From the NCBI GenBank assembly GCA_024228935.1, contig JAAESX010000146.1:1-33777 (forward strand): DNA of 33,777 nt. The letters run 5' to 3'. A program made the position numbers and the translations under genes. A model generated the notes under the pieces. It was not told the DNA's origin, searched no databases, and worked only from the letters and a program-made list of their open reading frames with translations. The DNA is from Pseudomonadota bacterium. GTDB lineage: Bacteria; Myxococcota_A; UBA796; CAJQPC01. This document shows, in pieces, positions 7,637-15,696 of this stretch. The first letter of the stretch is position 1. Each line of letters begins with the position of its first letter.

Positions 7637-8083
7637 CTACAGGGAGCTGCGGCTGACCGCCACGACGGTCACGTCCTCGACCCCGGCCTGTTGGACCGTG
7701 AACAGGAGCTTTCGGAGGAGGATGTACGGCGCCTCCTCGTCCATGCGGATCTGGACCGGCGAGGGGGCGACCGACAGCACGCCGTGGACCTCGCGCACCA
7801 GGGTGTCGTCCTGCTCGACATAGAAGCGGGTGCCCGCGACCCGGATGTCGTCCAGGTAGATGCCGTCGTCGGTCACGTCGATCGTGGTGGCCGTCTGGAC
7901 GGGCGTCTCGCTGGTCGAGGTCGGCAGCGCGAAGGTCGTGTCGTCAGCGCGAACGGGGGGGTCGGTCGACCAGCTCTTCAGCAGGAACACCAGCAGGATG
8001 GTCAGCATGTCGACCATCGGGGCCAGCGCCGCCGCGGACATGCTCGGCGGCGGCGTCTTCTTCTTGAGGATGGACCGCCTCAC
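7637..8083 (-). CDS. ExbD/TolR-family proton-channel subunit with the membrane aspartate
   Basis: ExbD/TolR proteins sit in the inner membrane inside an ExbB pentamer and use the proton gradient to drive outer-membrane or periplasmic work. This 148-residue protein has a short basic cytoplasmic start (MRRSILKKK), one membrane helix at about 20-37 containing APMVDMLTILLVFLL, and a periplasmic domain. The helix aspartate is residue 25, the same position as in E. coli ExbD. The GTG start overlaps the stop of the preceding exbD-like gene by 4 nt. It is the last gene of a three-gene operon (ExbB, aspartate-less ExbD, this gene). The energised partner (TonB-like, gliding or secretion factor) is not in the operon. 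Confidence 0.9.
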   Translation of the reverse strand: MRRSILKKKTPPPSMSAAALAPMVDMLTILLVFLLKSWSTDPPVRADDTTFALPTSTSETPVQTATTIDVTDDGIYLDDIRVAGTRFYVEQDDTLVREVHGVLSVAPSPVQIRMDEEAPYILLRKLLFTVQQAGVEDVTVVAVSRSSL

Positions 8084-8607
8084 TCCGGGGTCTCCAGGGT
8101 CGCTGCTGTCTCCGGGGCGATCGACCCCAGCGCGACCTCGCCGAACAGCTCCCCATCCGCGTCGGCGCGCACGGCGTCCATCAGGAACACCACGTCCTTG
8201 CCGGGCACGGCGTCGTCGGGCTCGAGCAGCACCTTGGCGCGCTCGGGGTCCAGCCGCTTGAACACGCGTAGGGCGCCCTGCAGGCCCGCCAGGTCGAGCC
8301 CTTCGGCGGTGGCGGGCACCTCGACGATGCGCTCCTCGACGTCTCCGGCCGAGGCCCCGACATCGGTCTTCCGGACCTTGGCGCTCACCACGATCGACTT
8401 GCCCTGCACCCGCACGCGCAGGTCCTCGACGGTCCCGGGTGGATCCGGCGGGATCTCGCTGGCCGCGGGAGGCACGTGCAGATCGAGCCCCACCAGCTTC
8501 TGGACCGAGGTGGTCAGGAGCAGGAAGGGGAGCAGCAGGAACATCAACGCGACGACGCTCAGGAGCGCGGGCCGCACGTCGACCGGCTGCGAGGAGCCGG
8601 CCGTCAG
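8080..8607 (-). CDS. ExbD/TolR-like subunit lacking the membrane aspartate
   Basis: About 175 residues: a short start, one membrane helix containing VRPALLSVVALMFLLLPFLL, and a periplasmic domain ending LETPE. In ExbD/TolR the start of this helix carries an essential aspartate (PxxD). Here the matching positions are PALLS, so no acidic residue is present. It lies between the ExbB gene and the aspartate-bearing ExbD gene and overlaps both by 4 nt, so it is probably a structural partner in a heteromeric channel. The start is uncertain: a CTG at 8607 overlaps the ExbB stop (CTGA) and gives a natural N-terminus, while the first conventional start is a GTG at 8577, almost at the membrane helix. 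I use 8607 because the other two junctions of its kind in this window also overlap. Confidence 0.75.
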   Translation of the reverse strand: MTAGSSQPVDVRPALLSVVALMFLLLPFLLLTTSVQKLVGLDLHVPPAASEIPPDPPGTVEDLRVRVQGKSIVVSAKVRKTDVGASAGDVEERIVEVPATAEGLDLAGLQGALRVFKRLDPERAKVLLEPDDAVPGKDVVFLMDAVRADADGELFGEVALGSIAPETAATLETPE

Positions 8608-9215
8608 TCGGCGGATGCGGATCTCCGGATGGCGAGCACGACCTGACCGGCCACGGCCTCGATCTGGGCCAGTCGGACGCGAACGAGCGCGGCGAGCCAG
8701 GCGTGGAGCCCCAGCGCGGGGATGCCGACCAGCAGCCCGAAGGCGGTGGTGGCCATCGCGGTGGAGATGCCCTCGGACAGCCGCACGGCGCGCTGACCGG
8801 CCGAGGCGTCGCCCAGACCCGAGAACGCGAGCATCAGCCCGTAGACGGTGCCCAGGAGCCCGAGCATGGTGGCCATGTTCGCGACCACGCCGACGTAGTC
8901 GACCCGCTTTGACAGGCGCGCTTCGGCGTCGGCCGCGGCGGCACCCATGGCGTCCCAGGCGGCATCGGGATCGGTCTGGCCCGCGCCCGCTGTGACCACG
9001 TCCCCGACGGGTGTGCCCGGTGCGATCTTCGCGGCGGCGGAGACGTCTCCCGAGGCGAGCGCCCCGCGGAGCGCGACGTCGTCCACGCGCCACTTCACGA
9101 GCAGCATGAAGGCGCGCTCGAGGCCGACGGCGACAGCGAAGGCCAGGAGCGCGGTGATGGCGTACATGAAGCCGCCGCCCGGCCCCGCGAAGGCCTCCAG
9201 AAGGTAGTCGAGCAT
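8604..9215 (-). CDS. MotA/TolQ/ExbB proton channel family protein
   Basis: A 203-residue inner-membrane protein with a first membrane helix at about 16-37, a cytoplasmic domain, and two further helices. These contain the family signatures: LGLLGTVYGLMLAF in the second helix, and STAMATTAFGLLVGIPAL in the third. The conserved threonines and glycines line the proton path in ExbB/TolQ. The ATG at 9215 is preferred over an in-frame ATG at 9248 because a GGAGAG ribosome binding site lies 5-8 nt before it and the protein then starts MLDYLL, like other ExbB proteins. It heads an operon with two ExbD-type genes. The upstream 89 bp, shared with the divergent lipoprotein gene, contain a dyad at 9259-9276. 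Confidence 0.92.
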   Translation of the reverse strand: MLDYLLEAFAGPGGGFMYAITALLAFAVAVGLERAFMLLVKWRVDDVALRGALASGDVSAAAKIAPGTPVGDVVTAGAGQTDPDAAWDAMGAAAADAEARLSKRVDYVGVVANMATMLGLLGTVYGLMLAFSGLGDASAGQRAVRLSEGISTAMATTAFGLLVGIPALGLHAWLAALVRVRLAQIEAVAGQVVLAIRRSASAD

Positions 9216-9242
9216 GCGTGCTCTCCAGTGACGGCGTATTCC

Positions 9243-9276
9243 TTGCACCCTGACGGGCCCCGTGCAACCACACGGG
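9243..9276. promoter_or_regulatory. Nested inverted repeats in the exbB/lipoprotein divergent region
   Basis: TTGCAC at 9243-9248 is the reverse complement of GTGCAA at 9262-9267. CCCGTG at 9259-9264 pairs with CACGGG at 9271-9276. The two dyads share bases and are mutually exclusive as RNA folds. They lie between divergent genes and could be an operator or part of a leader; function is not known. Confidence 0.3.
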
Positions 9277-9304
9277 CTGCCTTCCTCGCCGACCGGAGAC
9301 CTCG

Positions 9305-9763
9305 ATGTCGCTTCTGACGCTCCTCCTACTCGCCTGCCAGCCCGACCCTGAGTCGTGGCATGTCGCCGCAGACTGCGAGTCCCTGAGCGACGCAGCGGTC
9401 CAGGACGAGTGCTGGCTCAAGGTGTCGGTCGAGGTCGCGAAGACCGATCAGGCCGCTGGCGAGGCCCTCGTCGACAAGATCCAGGACCCGCTCGTGAAGG
9501 ACTACGCGTGGCACTCGCTGACGCGTGACGTCGACCCGACCTCGTACAAGTACTGCGAGAAGATCGAGAACGACAAGCTGGCCGACCGGTGCCGGGTGCT
9601 CGTCTCGAGGCCGCACCTGCACCCGCATTTGATCGGGGATGGCGCAGCGGACGACCCGCGTCCGCCGGGGGGCGGGAAGGGCCCGGCCGGTCCCGATGGG
9701 GGCAAGGGGCCGCCGCCGGGTGAGAACGGACCGCCCCCAGAAGGGCCGGAACCGAAAGACTGA
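9305..9763 (+). CDS. Lipoprotein with cysteine-pair repeats and a Gly/Pro-rich tail
   Basis: A 152-residue protein beginning MSLLTLLLLACQ: a lipobox (LLAC) with the lipidated cysteine at residue 11 and no basic residue before it. The mature part holds three copies of the repeat seen in the gene at 1382-2329. The first copy begins CESLSDAAVQDEC, the third CEKIENDKLADRC, and both keep the cysteine pair. In the middle copy (VDKIQDPLVKDYAW) both cysteines are missing. From about residue 113 the sequence is almost all Gly, Pro, Lys, Asp and Glu, likely a disordered surface linker. It is divergent from the ExbB operon. Location at the outer membrane or surface is inferred; function unknown. Confidence 0.8.
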   Translation: MSLLTLLLLACQPDPESWHVAADCESLSDAAVQDECWLKVSVEVAKTDQAAGEALVDKIQDPLVKDYAWHSLTRDVDPTSYKYCEKIENDKLADRCRVLVSRPHLHPHLIGDGAADDPRPPGGGKGPAGPDGGKGPPPGENGPPPEGPEPKD

Positions 9764-9853
9764 GAGGCGAGAACCTCCCCCGCTGAGTCCCTCACCGCAA
9801 GAGATGGAGGAGACGCTAAACGTTTGCCAGGTTGGGTCCGGCGGGGGAGGTCG

Positions 9854-9899
9854 ACTCTCGAAGATGCTGGGGTGCCACCCGGCATCTGTTCTTGAGAGT
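9854..9899. repeat. 46-bp interrupted inverted repeat (long hairpin)
   Basis: Three stem segments pair in order: ACTCTC (9854-9859) with GAGAGT (9894-9899), AGATGC (9862-9867) with GCATCT (9882-9887), and GGGTG (9870-9874) with CACCC (9876-9880). Only small internal loops separate them. It is not followed by a T-run on either strand, so it is not a standard terminator. Confidence 0.6.
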
Positions 9900-9930
9900 A
9901 CGCGCCATGTGGGGGGTGCGCAACCCTGAA

Positions 9931-9945
9931 AGCCTCACCGAGGCT
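9931..9945 (-). terminator. Weak terminator-like hairpin downstream of the response regulator
   Basis: AGCCTC (9931-9936) pairs with GAGGCT (9940-9945) around a 3-nt loop. On the minus strand it lies about 20 nt after the response regulator stop and is followed by TTTC. The T-run is short, so termination efficiency is doubtful. Confidence 0.35.
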
Positions 9946-9965
9946 GTCAACTCACTGTTCTGTGG

Positions 9966-10340
9966 TCAGGGCTCAGCGTGCTCGGCCACGGCTCGGGTGA
10001 CCTCCTTCAGCATCGCCTTCATCGAGAACGGCTTGCGGAAGATGCCCGCGACGAAGCGGGACAGGTGCTCATCCGAGATCACCGAGGCGTCGTAGCCGGT
10101 GCTCACGAAGGGGACGGTGTCCGGGTAGTGCTCGATGAGGTGCATCAGGACGTCGCGGCCGCTGATGCCGGCCATCTGCCAGTCGACGAGGGCGGCGTCC
10201 ACGGGCGACTCGGCCGCGGTGAGCGCGACGATTGCCTCGCGGCCGGAGCCCGCTGCGATGACGTCATGACCGAGCGCGCTGACGTACTCGCTGAGCACGC
10301 TGCGGATCTCGGGGTCGTCGTCGACGATGAGGATGAGCAC
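9966..10340 (-). CDS. Single-domain (CheY-like) response regulator
   Basis: A 124-residue receiver domain with nothing attached. The acidic pocket is DDD at 7-9, the phosphoacceptor is Asp53 in ALVDWQM, the switch Ser/Thr is at 80-81 (FVSTG), and the conserved lysine is Lys103 in FRKPF. It therefore has all residues needed for phosphorylation. With no output domain it should act by protein contact, as in chemotaxis, phosphorelays or kinase control. The start is a GTG at 10340, directly before the hydrophobic first strand LILIVDDD. No kinase is adjacent; the nearest histidine kinase in the window is at 19244-20584 and a link is only possible. It is divergent from the MoxR operon. Confidence 0.95.
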   Translation of the reverse strand: MLILIVDDDPEIRSVLSEYVSALGHDVIAAGSGREAIVALTAAESPVDAALVDWQMAGISGRDVLMHLIEHYPDTVPFVSTGYDASVISDEHLSRFVAGIFRKPFSMKAMLKEVTRAVAEHAEP

Positions 10341-10467
10341 GTAGGTCCTGGGTCAAGCGCGGGACGTTAGCAACTGGGGGCGTCGGACAATACATAGCAA
10401 GCCTGCGGCTTGGCCGAATGTTGACCCGCTGCTGAAGGCTGCGGAATATGGTGCTCGACAGCACGCT

Positions 10468-10512
10468 GGAGGACCGACGTCCACGCTCGACAAGGCCCTG
10501 AGCCCTTTCGTG
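10468..10512 (+). promoter_or_regulatory. Strong ribosome binding site GGAGGA far upstream of the annotated GTG
   Basis: GGAGGA at 10468-10473 is a near-perfect Shine-Dalgarno sequence, but the first conventional start in frame is the GTG at 10510, 36 nt away. In frame, and 9 nt after the GGAGGA, is an ACG at 10483. It would add nine residues of protein-like sequence (MLDKALSPF). A CTG at 10498 is another option. A non-standard start is therefore possible. Confidence 0.35.
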
Positions 10513-12098
10513 CGGCGCATCCGCGGCCAGCGTGCTGTGGAGTTCGCGTGCTGGTCGGGCGGTGTCCTCGGTGCTGCAGCCGTGGTCGCGTTCGTGGCGT
10601 CGAAGCCGCTCTTTGGTCTGGTGGCCATCGCGGTCTGGTGCGTGACGGTCGCGATCGTCTGGTTCCTCGAGGTCCCGCTGGGGCGCGCGGCGCGCTCGGC
10701 CGACACCTGGTGCGGGCTGGACGCGGCCGCAGACACGGCGCTCCATCTGCGCCGGACGGGGCATCCGGCGGCCGAGGCTGTGGGCCTGGACGCCGTGGAC
10801 GGGCTGGCCGGGAAGGCTCCCCCTCCGGTCGAGCGACCGACCGGTCTCTGGTTCCTGCTCGGGATGCTCGTCGCGGCCGGTGTCGCTGTTGGCGTCGGCC
10901 TGCAGCTCGAGGACGACGCGGGGCCGGCGATCGTCGAAGACCCGATGCTCACCCAGCTCGACGCGATCGAGGCGGACGCCCGACGCAAGGGTCAGGTGGA
11001 GCTCGTGGAGGCGGTCCAGGACCTGCGCGAGCGCGTGAAGGCCGTGCGCGAGGCCTCGGTGGCCAGCCCGGTGGAAGAGCTGGCCCGGCACGAGGAGCCG
11101 CCCGCGCCGCTGGTCGTGCCGCCTCCTCCTCCGCCGACCGAGCCCGAGGCCGACATCCCGGCCGAGTTCGGCTCCCAGGACGCCTATGAGAAGGCTCTGG
11201 ACGACGCGCGGGAGACGATGCTCTCCGACGACGAGATGCTCGCCGAGTTCGCCGGCGAGATCGAGTCCCGGCTGATGGACATCGCGCAGATGGAGACCCT
11301 GGGGAACCAGCTCTTCGCCGAGACGCTGCGCGCCAACGAGATGAGCTCGTTCTCGGGTGGCTCGATGGAGATGGACCTGGGCGGCTCGGTCAGCGGCACC
11401 TCCCAGACCATGAACCAGGGGATGGAGCAGGTCGGCCAGGACGTGCCCGGACCCGTCGACCCCGCCGCGAACAGCGGGATGCGGGACCTCGAGGACACGG
11501 TCAGTCAGGAGCACGAGCTCGCGCAGGGGCTGCAGCAGTCGTACCAGGACTTCCTCAAGGCCTACGCCGACGCGCTTCGGGACGAGCTGGTCGAGGCCAT
11601 CTCCGAGAGCGAGGAGACGTCCGACCAGGAGCGCAACGAGGGCGGGGACATGAGCAGCCAGCCCACGACAGGCGGCGGCGAACAGAAGGAGGACGCCACT
11701 CGCATGGCCAACCTCCAGATCCGCGAGCAGGACAGCCCGGCGACGACCGCGCGCATGGCCGACCTCCCGGACGGTGGCGGCAAGCCGCTGAACATGACCG
11801 GCTCGGGCGCCGGCGGCGAGCCCGAGGGCAAGGAAGGCGTCAGCCAGACGGGCGAGGCTGGCGGCGAGCTCGAGCAGCTCGAGGGCGGCTTCGGGCCCGG
11901 AAACCTGAGCGGCGAGCAGCGCTCACAGGTCCTGCAGCAGATGTCCGGCAAGGCCATGCAGACCGGCCCGGGCAGTGAGTTCGACGACACGTGGGGCGGC
12001 TACTTCGACGAGGCGGACCGCGCGCTCGTCGAGGACGACATGCCGCCGATGATGAAGGGAATGGTGGCCGCGTACTTCGCAGGCCTGAAGGAGACCCA

Positions 12099-12102
<4 letters not shown>
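10510..12102 (+). CDS. Large membrane protein of the MoxR-vWA operon, coiled-coil/low-complexity cytoplasmic or periplasmic region
   Basis: A 530-residue protein opening the MoxR operon. It has three membrane helices, at about 11-31, 33-53 and 110-131. A helical stretch with charged residues (about 140-190) is followed by a proline run (PPPPPP) near 200 and then a long Glu/Met/Gln/Gly-rich, probably flexible region to the C-terminus, with helical patches. Similar large TM plus low-complexity proteins head MoxR/DUF58/vWA cassettes in myxobacteria and planctomycetes, often labelled DUF4175-like; I cannot confirm that here. The GTG at 10510 is the first conventional start, but the translation start may lie at a non-standard codon upstream. 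The stop overlaps the MoxR ATG by 4 nt. Confidence 0.75.
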
Positions 12103-13094
<992 letters not shown>

Positions 13095-13096
13095 GC

Positions 13097-13987
13097 TTGG
13101 ACCTCTCGCCCGAGCTCCTCGCGAAGCTCGAGCTGCTTCGGATCGCCACCCGTCGGGTGCACTCCGGGCGGTACGCCGCCCGTACGCGCAGCCGGCGCCT
13201 GGGGGCCGGCATCGACTTCGCCGACCACCGCTCGTACACGCCCGGAGACGACCTCAAGTACGTCGACTGGACGCTGTATGGACGCCTCGACCAGCTGATG
13301 ATCCGGCTGTCCGAGGAGGAGACGGAGCTCAACGTCCACCTGCTGGTCGACTGCAGTCGGTCGATGGACCTGGACGTCGGCGAAGGCCAGGCCGACACCA
13401 AGGCGCACATCGCCAAGGAGATCACGACGGCGCTGGCGTACGTCGCGCTGTCGAACCTCGACCAGGTGCACATCTGGCCGTTCGCCGGCGAGCTCGGCCG
13501 ACCGCTGCGGCCCGCCCGACGACGCGCCGAGGTCGTGCGCGTCTGGAAGTTCCTTGGCGAACAGGACCTGGCTCCCGGCACCGACATCGACGGCGCGGTG
13601 AAGCGGATGCTGCAGCTGACCCGCTCGCGCGGCGTGGCCATCCTGATCTCGGACCTGCCGGGGGATGCCTGGCGCGGGGCGGTCGAGCGGCTGCTGCACG
13701 AGCGCTACGACGTCGGCGTCGTGCACCTTCAGGCGCCGGGCGAGATCGACCTGCCGCTGGACGGTGAGCGCTTCGACCTGGTCGACGGCGAGACCGGCGA
13801 GGTGATGCACGGCGTCACACGGGAACAGATCCAGGCGCTGCGGAAGCAGGGCCGCGAGGACCGGCGAGACATCGCAGCGTTCTGCCGCCGACGGGGAGTC
13901 CCGCTCGTCCAGACCACCACCGGTGACCCGACGGACGTCGAACAGCTGGTGCTGACCCTGCTCCGCGGGAAGGGGCTGTTGCGGTGA
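13097..13987 (+). CDS. DUF58 / vWA-like protein
   Basis: A 296-residue DUF58 protein, the constant companion of MoxR. The N-terminal signature includes RSRRLGAGIDFADHRSYTPG and DDLKYVDWTLYGR, which is the conserved region of the family. It is followed by a vWA-like domain with the metal site motif DCSRSMD (DxSxS). The protein is soluble and probably recruits substrates or membrane vWA partners for the ATPase. The start is a TTG at 13097, with AGGG about 9 nt upstream. The frame stays open further upstream but only within the MoxR coding region. The stop overlaps the GTG of the next gene by 4 nt. Confidence 0.93.
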   Translation: MDLSPELLAKLELLRIATRRVHSGRYAARTRSRRLGAGIDFADHRSYTPGDDLKYVDWTLYGRLDQLMIRLSEEETELNVHLLVDCSRSMDLDVGEGQADTKAHIAKEITTALAYVALSNLDQVHIWPFAGELGRPLRPARRRAEVVRVWKFLGEQDLAPGTDIDGAVKRMLQLTRSRGVAILISDLPGDAWRGAVERLLHERYDVGVVHLQAPGEIDLPLDGERFDLVDGETGEVMHGVTREQIQALRKQGREDRRDIAAFCRRRGVPLVQTTTGDPTDVEQLVLTLLRGKGLLR

Positions 13988-15696
13988 CGCTCTTGTCCTC
14001 GGGCCAGGCGCTGGGCTTGTTCGGCGCTTGCGCGGCCGTCCTCGTCGTGCTGTTCCTGCTGCGCCGCCGCGCGAGGCGGGTGGTCGTGCCGAGCCTCGAT
14101 GCGTGGCGGAAGGACGTGAAGAGCCGGGTCAACCCGGTGTGGCGGCAGCTCATCGCGCTCGTGCTCCAGATCCTCGCCGCGGGGCTCATCTGTGCCTTCC
14201 TGGTCGAGGACGAGGTGGCGGCCGACGAAGCCGTCGACGCGTCCCGGCACGTGCTGGTCGTGGATGGCTCGGCGTCGATGCGTTCGGCCGGGCGGATGGA
14301 GGCGGTGGCCGAGCTCGCCCGAGCACTCGAGCTCGGTGTGGTGGTCGCGACCGACGAGGTGCAGGTCGCGCTGGAGCCGAGCGAGCGGGACGCCACGCTG
14401 CTCAGGCTGGAGGCCGGCCATGGGACCGCGGACCTGACGCGCGCCGTCGAGCTGGCGCGTCAGCTGGGAGCCGAGCCCATCGTGGTGTCCGACCACCTCG
14501 TCGACATCGACGCCGAGGTGCGCATCGCGGGAGAGGGCGGGGCGGACGTGTCGATCGACGAGGTCGCCGCCAGCGCGGGCCCCGGACTGCCGCCCGAGTA
14601 CGCCGTCCGAGTCGTGCTCACCAACCACGGCGTCGACCCGGCCACCGTGACGCTGTCGCTGGAGACCGCGGATGCGCTGTTGGGAAGCGGCGACGTCGAG
14701 CTGCCGGGGGGTGAGAGCGTCGAGCGCACGTACCGGATGGACCCCGTGGCGGGGGACTGGATCGTCGCCCGGCTGGACGGCCACAGCGACGCGCTGCCGG
14801 ACAACGACGCCGCGTTCGCCATCCTCCCGACGCTGCGGCCCGCCAAGGTCTGGCTCGTCTCCGACGGCAACCGGTACCTCGAGGACGTCCTGGCGGTGAT
14901 GCCCGGCCTGCAGGTCCGCCGCATCGCGCCCGGCAGCTATCGGCGCCCTCCCGAGGACGTGGAGCTCGTCTTCTTCGATCGGGTCGCGCCTGCCGGCCGG
15001 GTGGATGCCGCGGCGGTGTTCCTGGACCCGCCGGCCCAGAGCGGCCCGTTCCCGCCCGTCGGTGCCGCTGACGAGAACGAGTTCACGACGTGGGACTACA
15101 GCCACCCGCTTCTTCGCGGCGTCGGGCTGCGGCACCTGGCGGTCGAGCGCATCAGCATCCTGTCGCTGCCCCGCCTTCGAGGCCGGGTCATCGCCGCAAC
15201 CGACTCCGGCCCGGCCATCGTCGCCGCGGACGACGGCACCAAGGCTCTGGCGATCGGCTTCGACCTGCGCAGCTCGGATCTCCCGCTGACGGTGGCCTTC
15301 CCCCAGCTCGTCTACAACATCCTGCTGTGGGCCCGGGCGGACGCCGATGCGGTCGCTCCGGGGCTGGCCCGCACCACCACGGAAGGGGTCGCGCTGGACC
15401 CGAGCGCCGGCGGCACGGTGACGCGCCTCGATGCGGATGGCGTTTGGGTCGTCGAGGCCGGCACCAGCGTGCTGGCCGGCCTGGTGCCCGGCGTCTACGA
15501 GGTCGAGGACCGGTCCGGGACCCGAGCGGTCGCGCTCCGGCACCCTCCCGAGGAGCACGCCCAGTTCGCATCGGGCGAGGCCGTCCTGCGCGCGCCCGAG
15601 ACCCCGCTGGACGAGTCCGAAGGCGGACCGGCTGGCCTGCTGGCGCTCGTGGCCTTCGGGCTTCTGCTCGTCGAGTTCGGAGTGGCCCCACGATGA
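13984..15696 (+). CDS. BatA/aerotolerance-like membrane protein with a vWA domain
   Basis: A 570-residue protein with N-terminal membrane helices at about 6-25 and 55-75 separated by a basic cytoplasmic segment (RRRARR). This is the BatA-type N-terminal arrangement. A vWA domain follows with the metal site DGSASM near residue 95. A beta-rich domain of the type found in aerotolerance-region proteins spans about 205-290. A flavodoxin-like or amidotransferase-like domain follows, and a final membrane helix is at about 549-565. It is likely an inner-membrane protein whose assembly depends on the MoxR ATPase. The GTG start overlaps the DUF58 stop (GTGA), and its own stop overlaps the next ATG. Confidence 0.88.
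   Translation: MTLLSSGQALGLFGACAAVLVVLFLLRRRARRVVVPSLDAWRKDVKSRVNPVWRQLIALVLQILAAGLICAFLVEDEVAADEAVDASRHVLVVDGSASMRSAGRMEAVAELARALELGVVVATDEVQVALEPSERDATLLRLEAGHGTADLTRAVELARQLGAEPIVVSDHLVDIDAEVRIAGEGGADVSIDEVAASAGPGLPPEYAVRVVLTNHGVDPATVTLSLETADALLGSGDVELPGGESVERTYRMDPVAGDWIVARLDGHSDALPDNDAAFAILPTLRPAKVWLVSDGNRYLEDVLAVMPGLQVRRIAPGSYRRPPEDVELVFFDRVAPAGRVDAAAVFLDPPAQSGPFPPVGAADENEFTTWDYSHPLLRGVGLRHLAVERISILSLPRLRGRVIAATDSGPAIVAADDGTKALAIGFDLRSSDLPLTVAFPQLVYNILLWARADADAVAPGLARTTTEGVALDPSAGGTVTRLDADGVWVVEAGTSVLAGLVPGVYEVEDRSGTRAVALRHPPEEHAQFASGEAVLRAPETPLDESEGGPAGLLALVAFGLLLVEFGVAPR

Larger units (their letters stand above)
9764..9965. other. Intergenic region rich in inverted repeats between two convergent genes
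   Basis: This 202-bp gap between convergent genes holds three clear structures. An 11-bp perfect inverted repeat has arms ACCTCCCCCGC (9773-9783) and GCGGGGGAGGT (9841-9851). Between the arms is the palindrome AAACGTTT. Directly after the right arm is an interrupted hairpin covering 9854-9899. A third hairpin at 9931-9945 may end the response regulator transcript. Together this is far more structure than at the other convergent junctions in the window, where genes simply overlap or lie 6 bp apart. Confidence 0.6.

Noticed and set aside
15090..15692. Upstream extension of the double-vWA gene
   Set aside because: It lies in another frame of the preceding vWA gene and is Arg/Gly-rich; the ATG at 15693 overlaps the previous stop as at other junctions.
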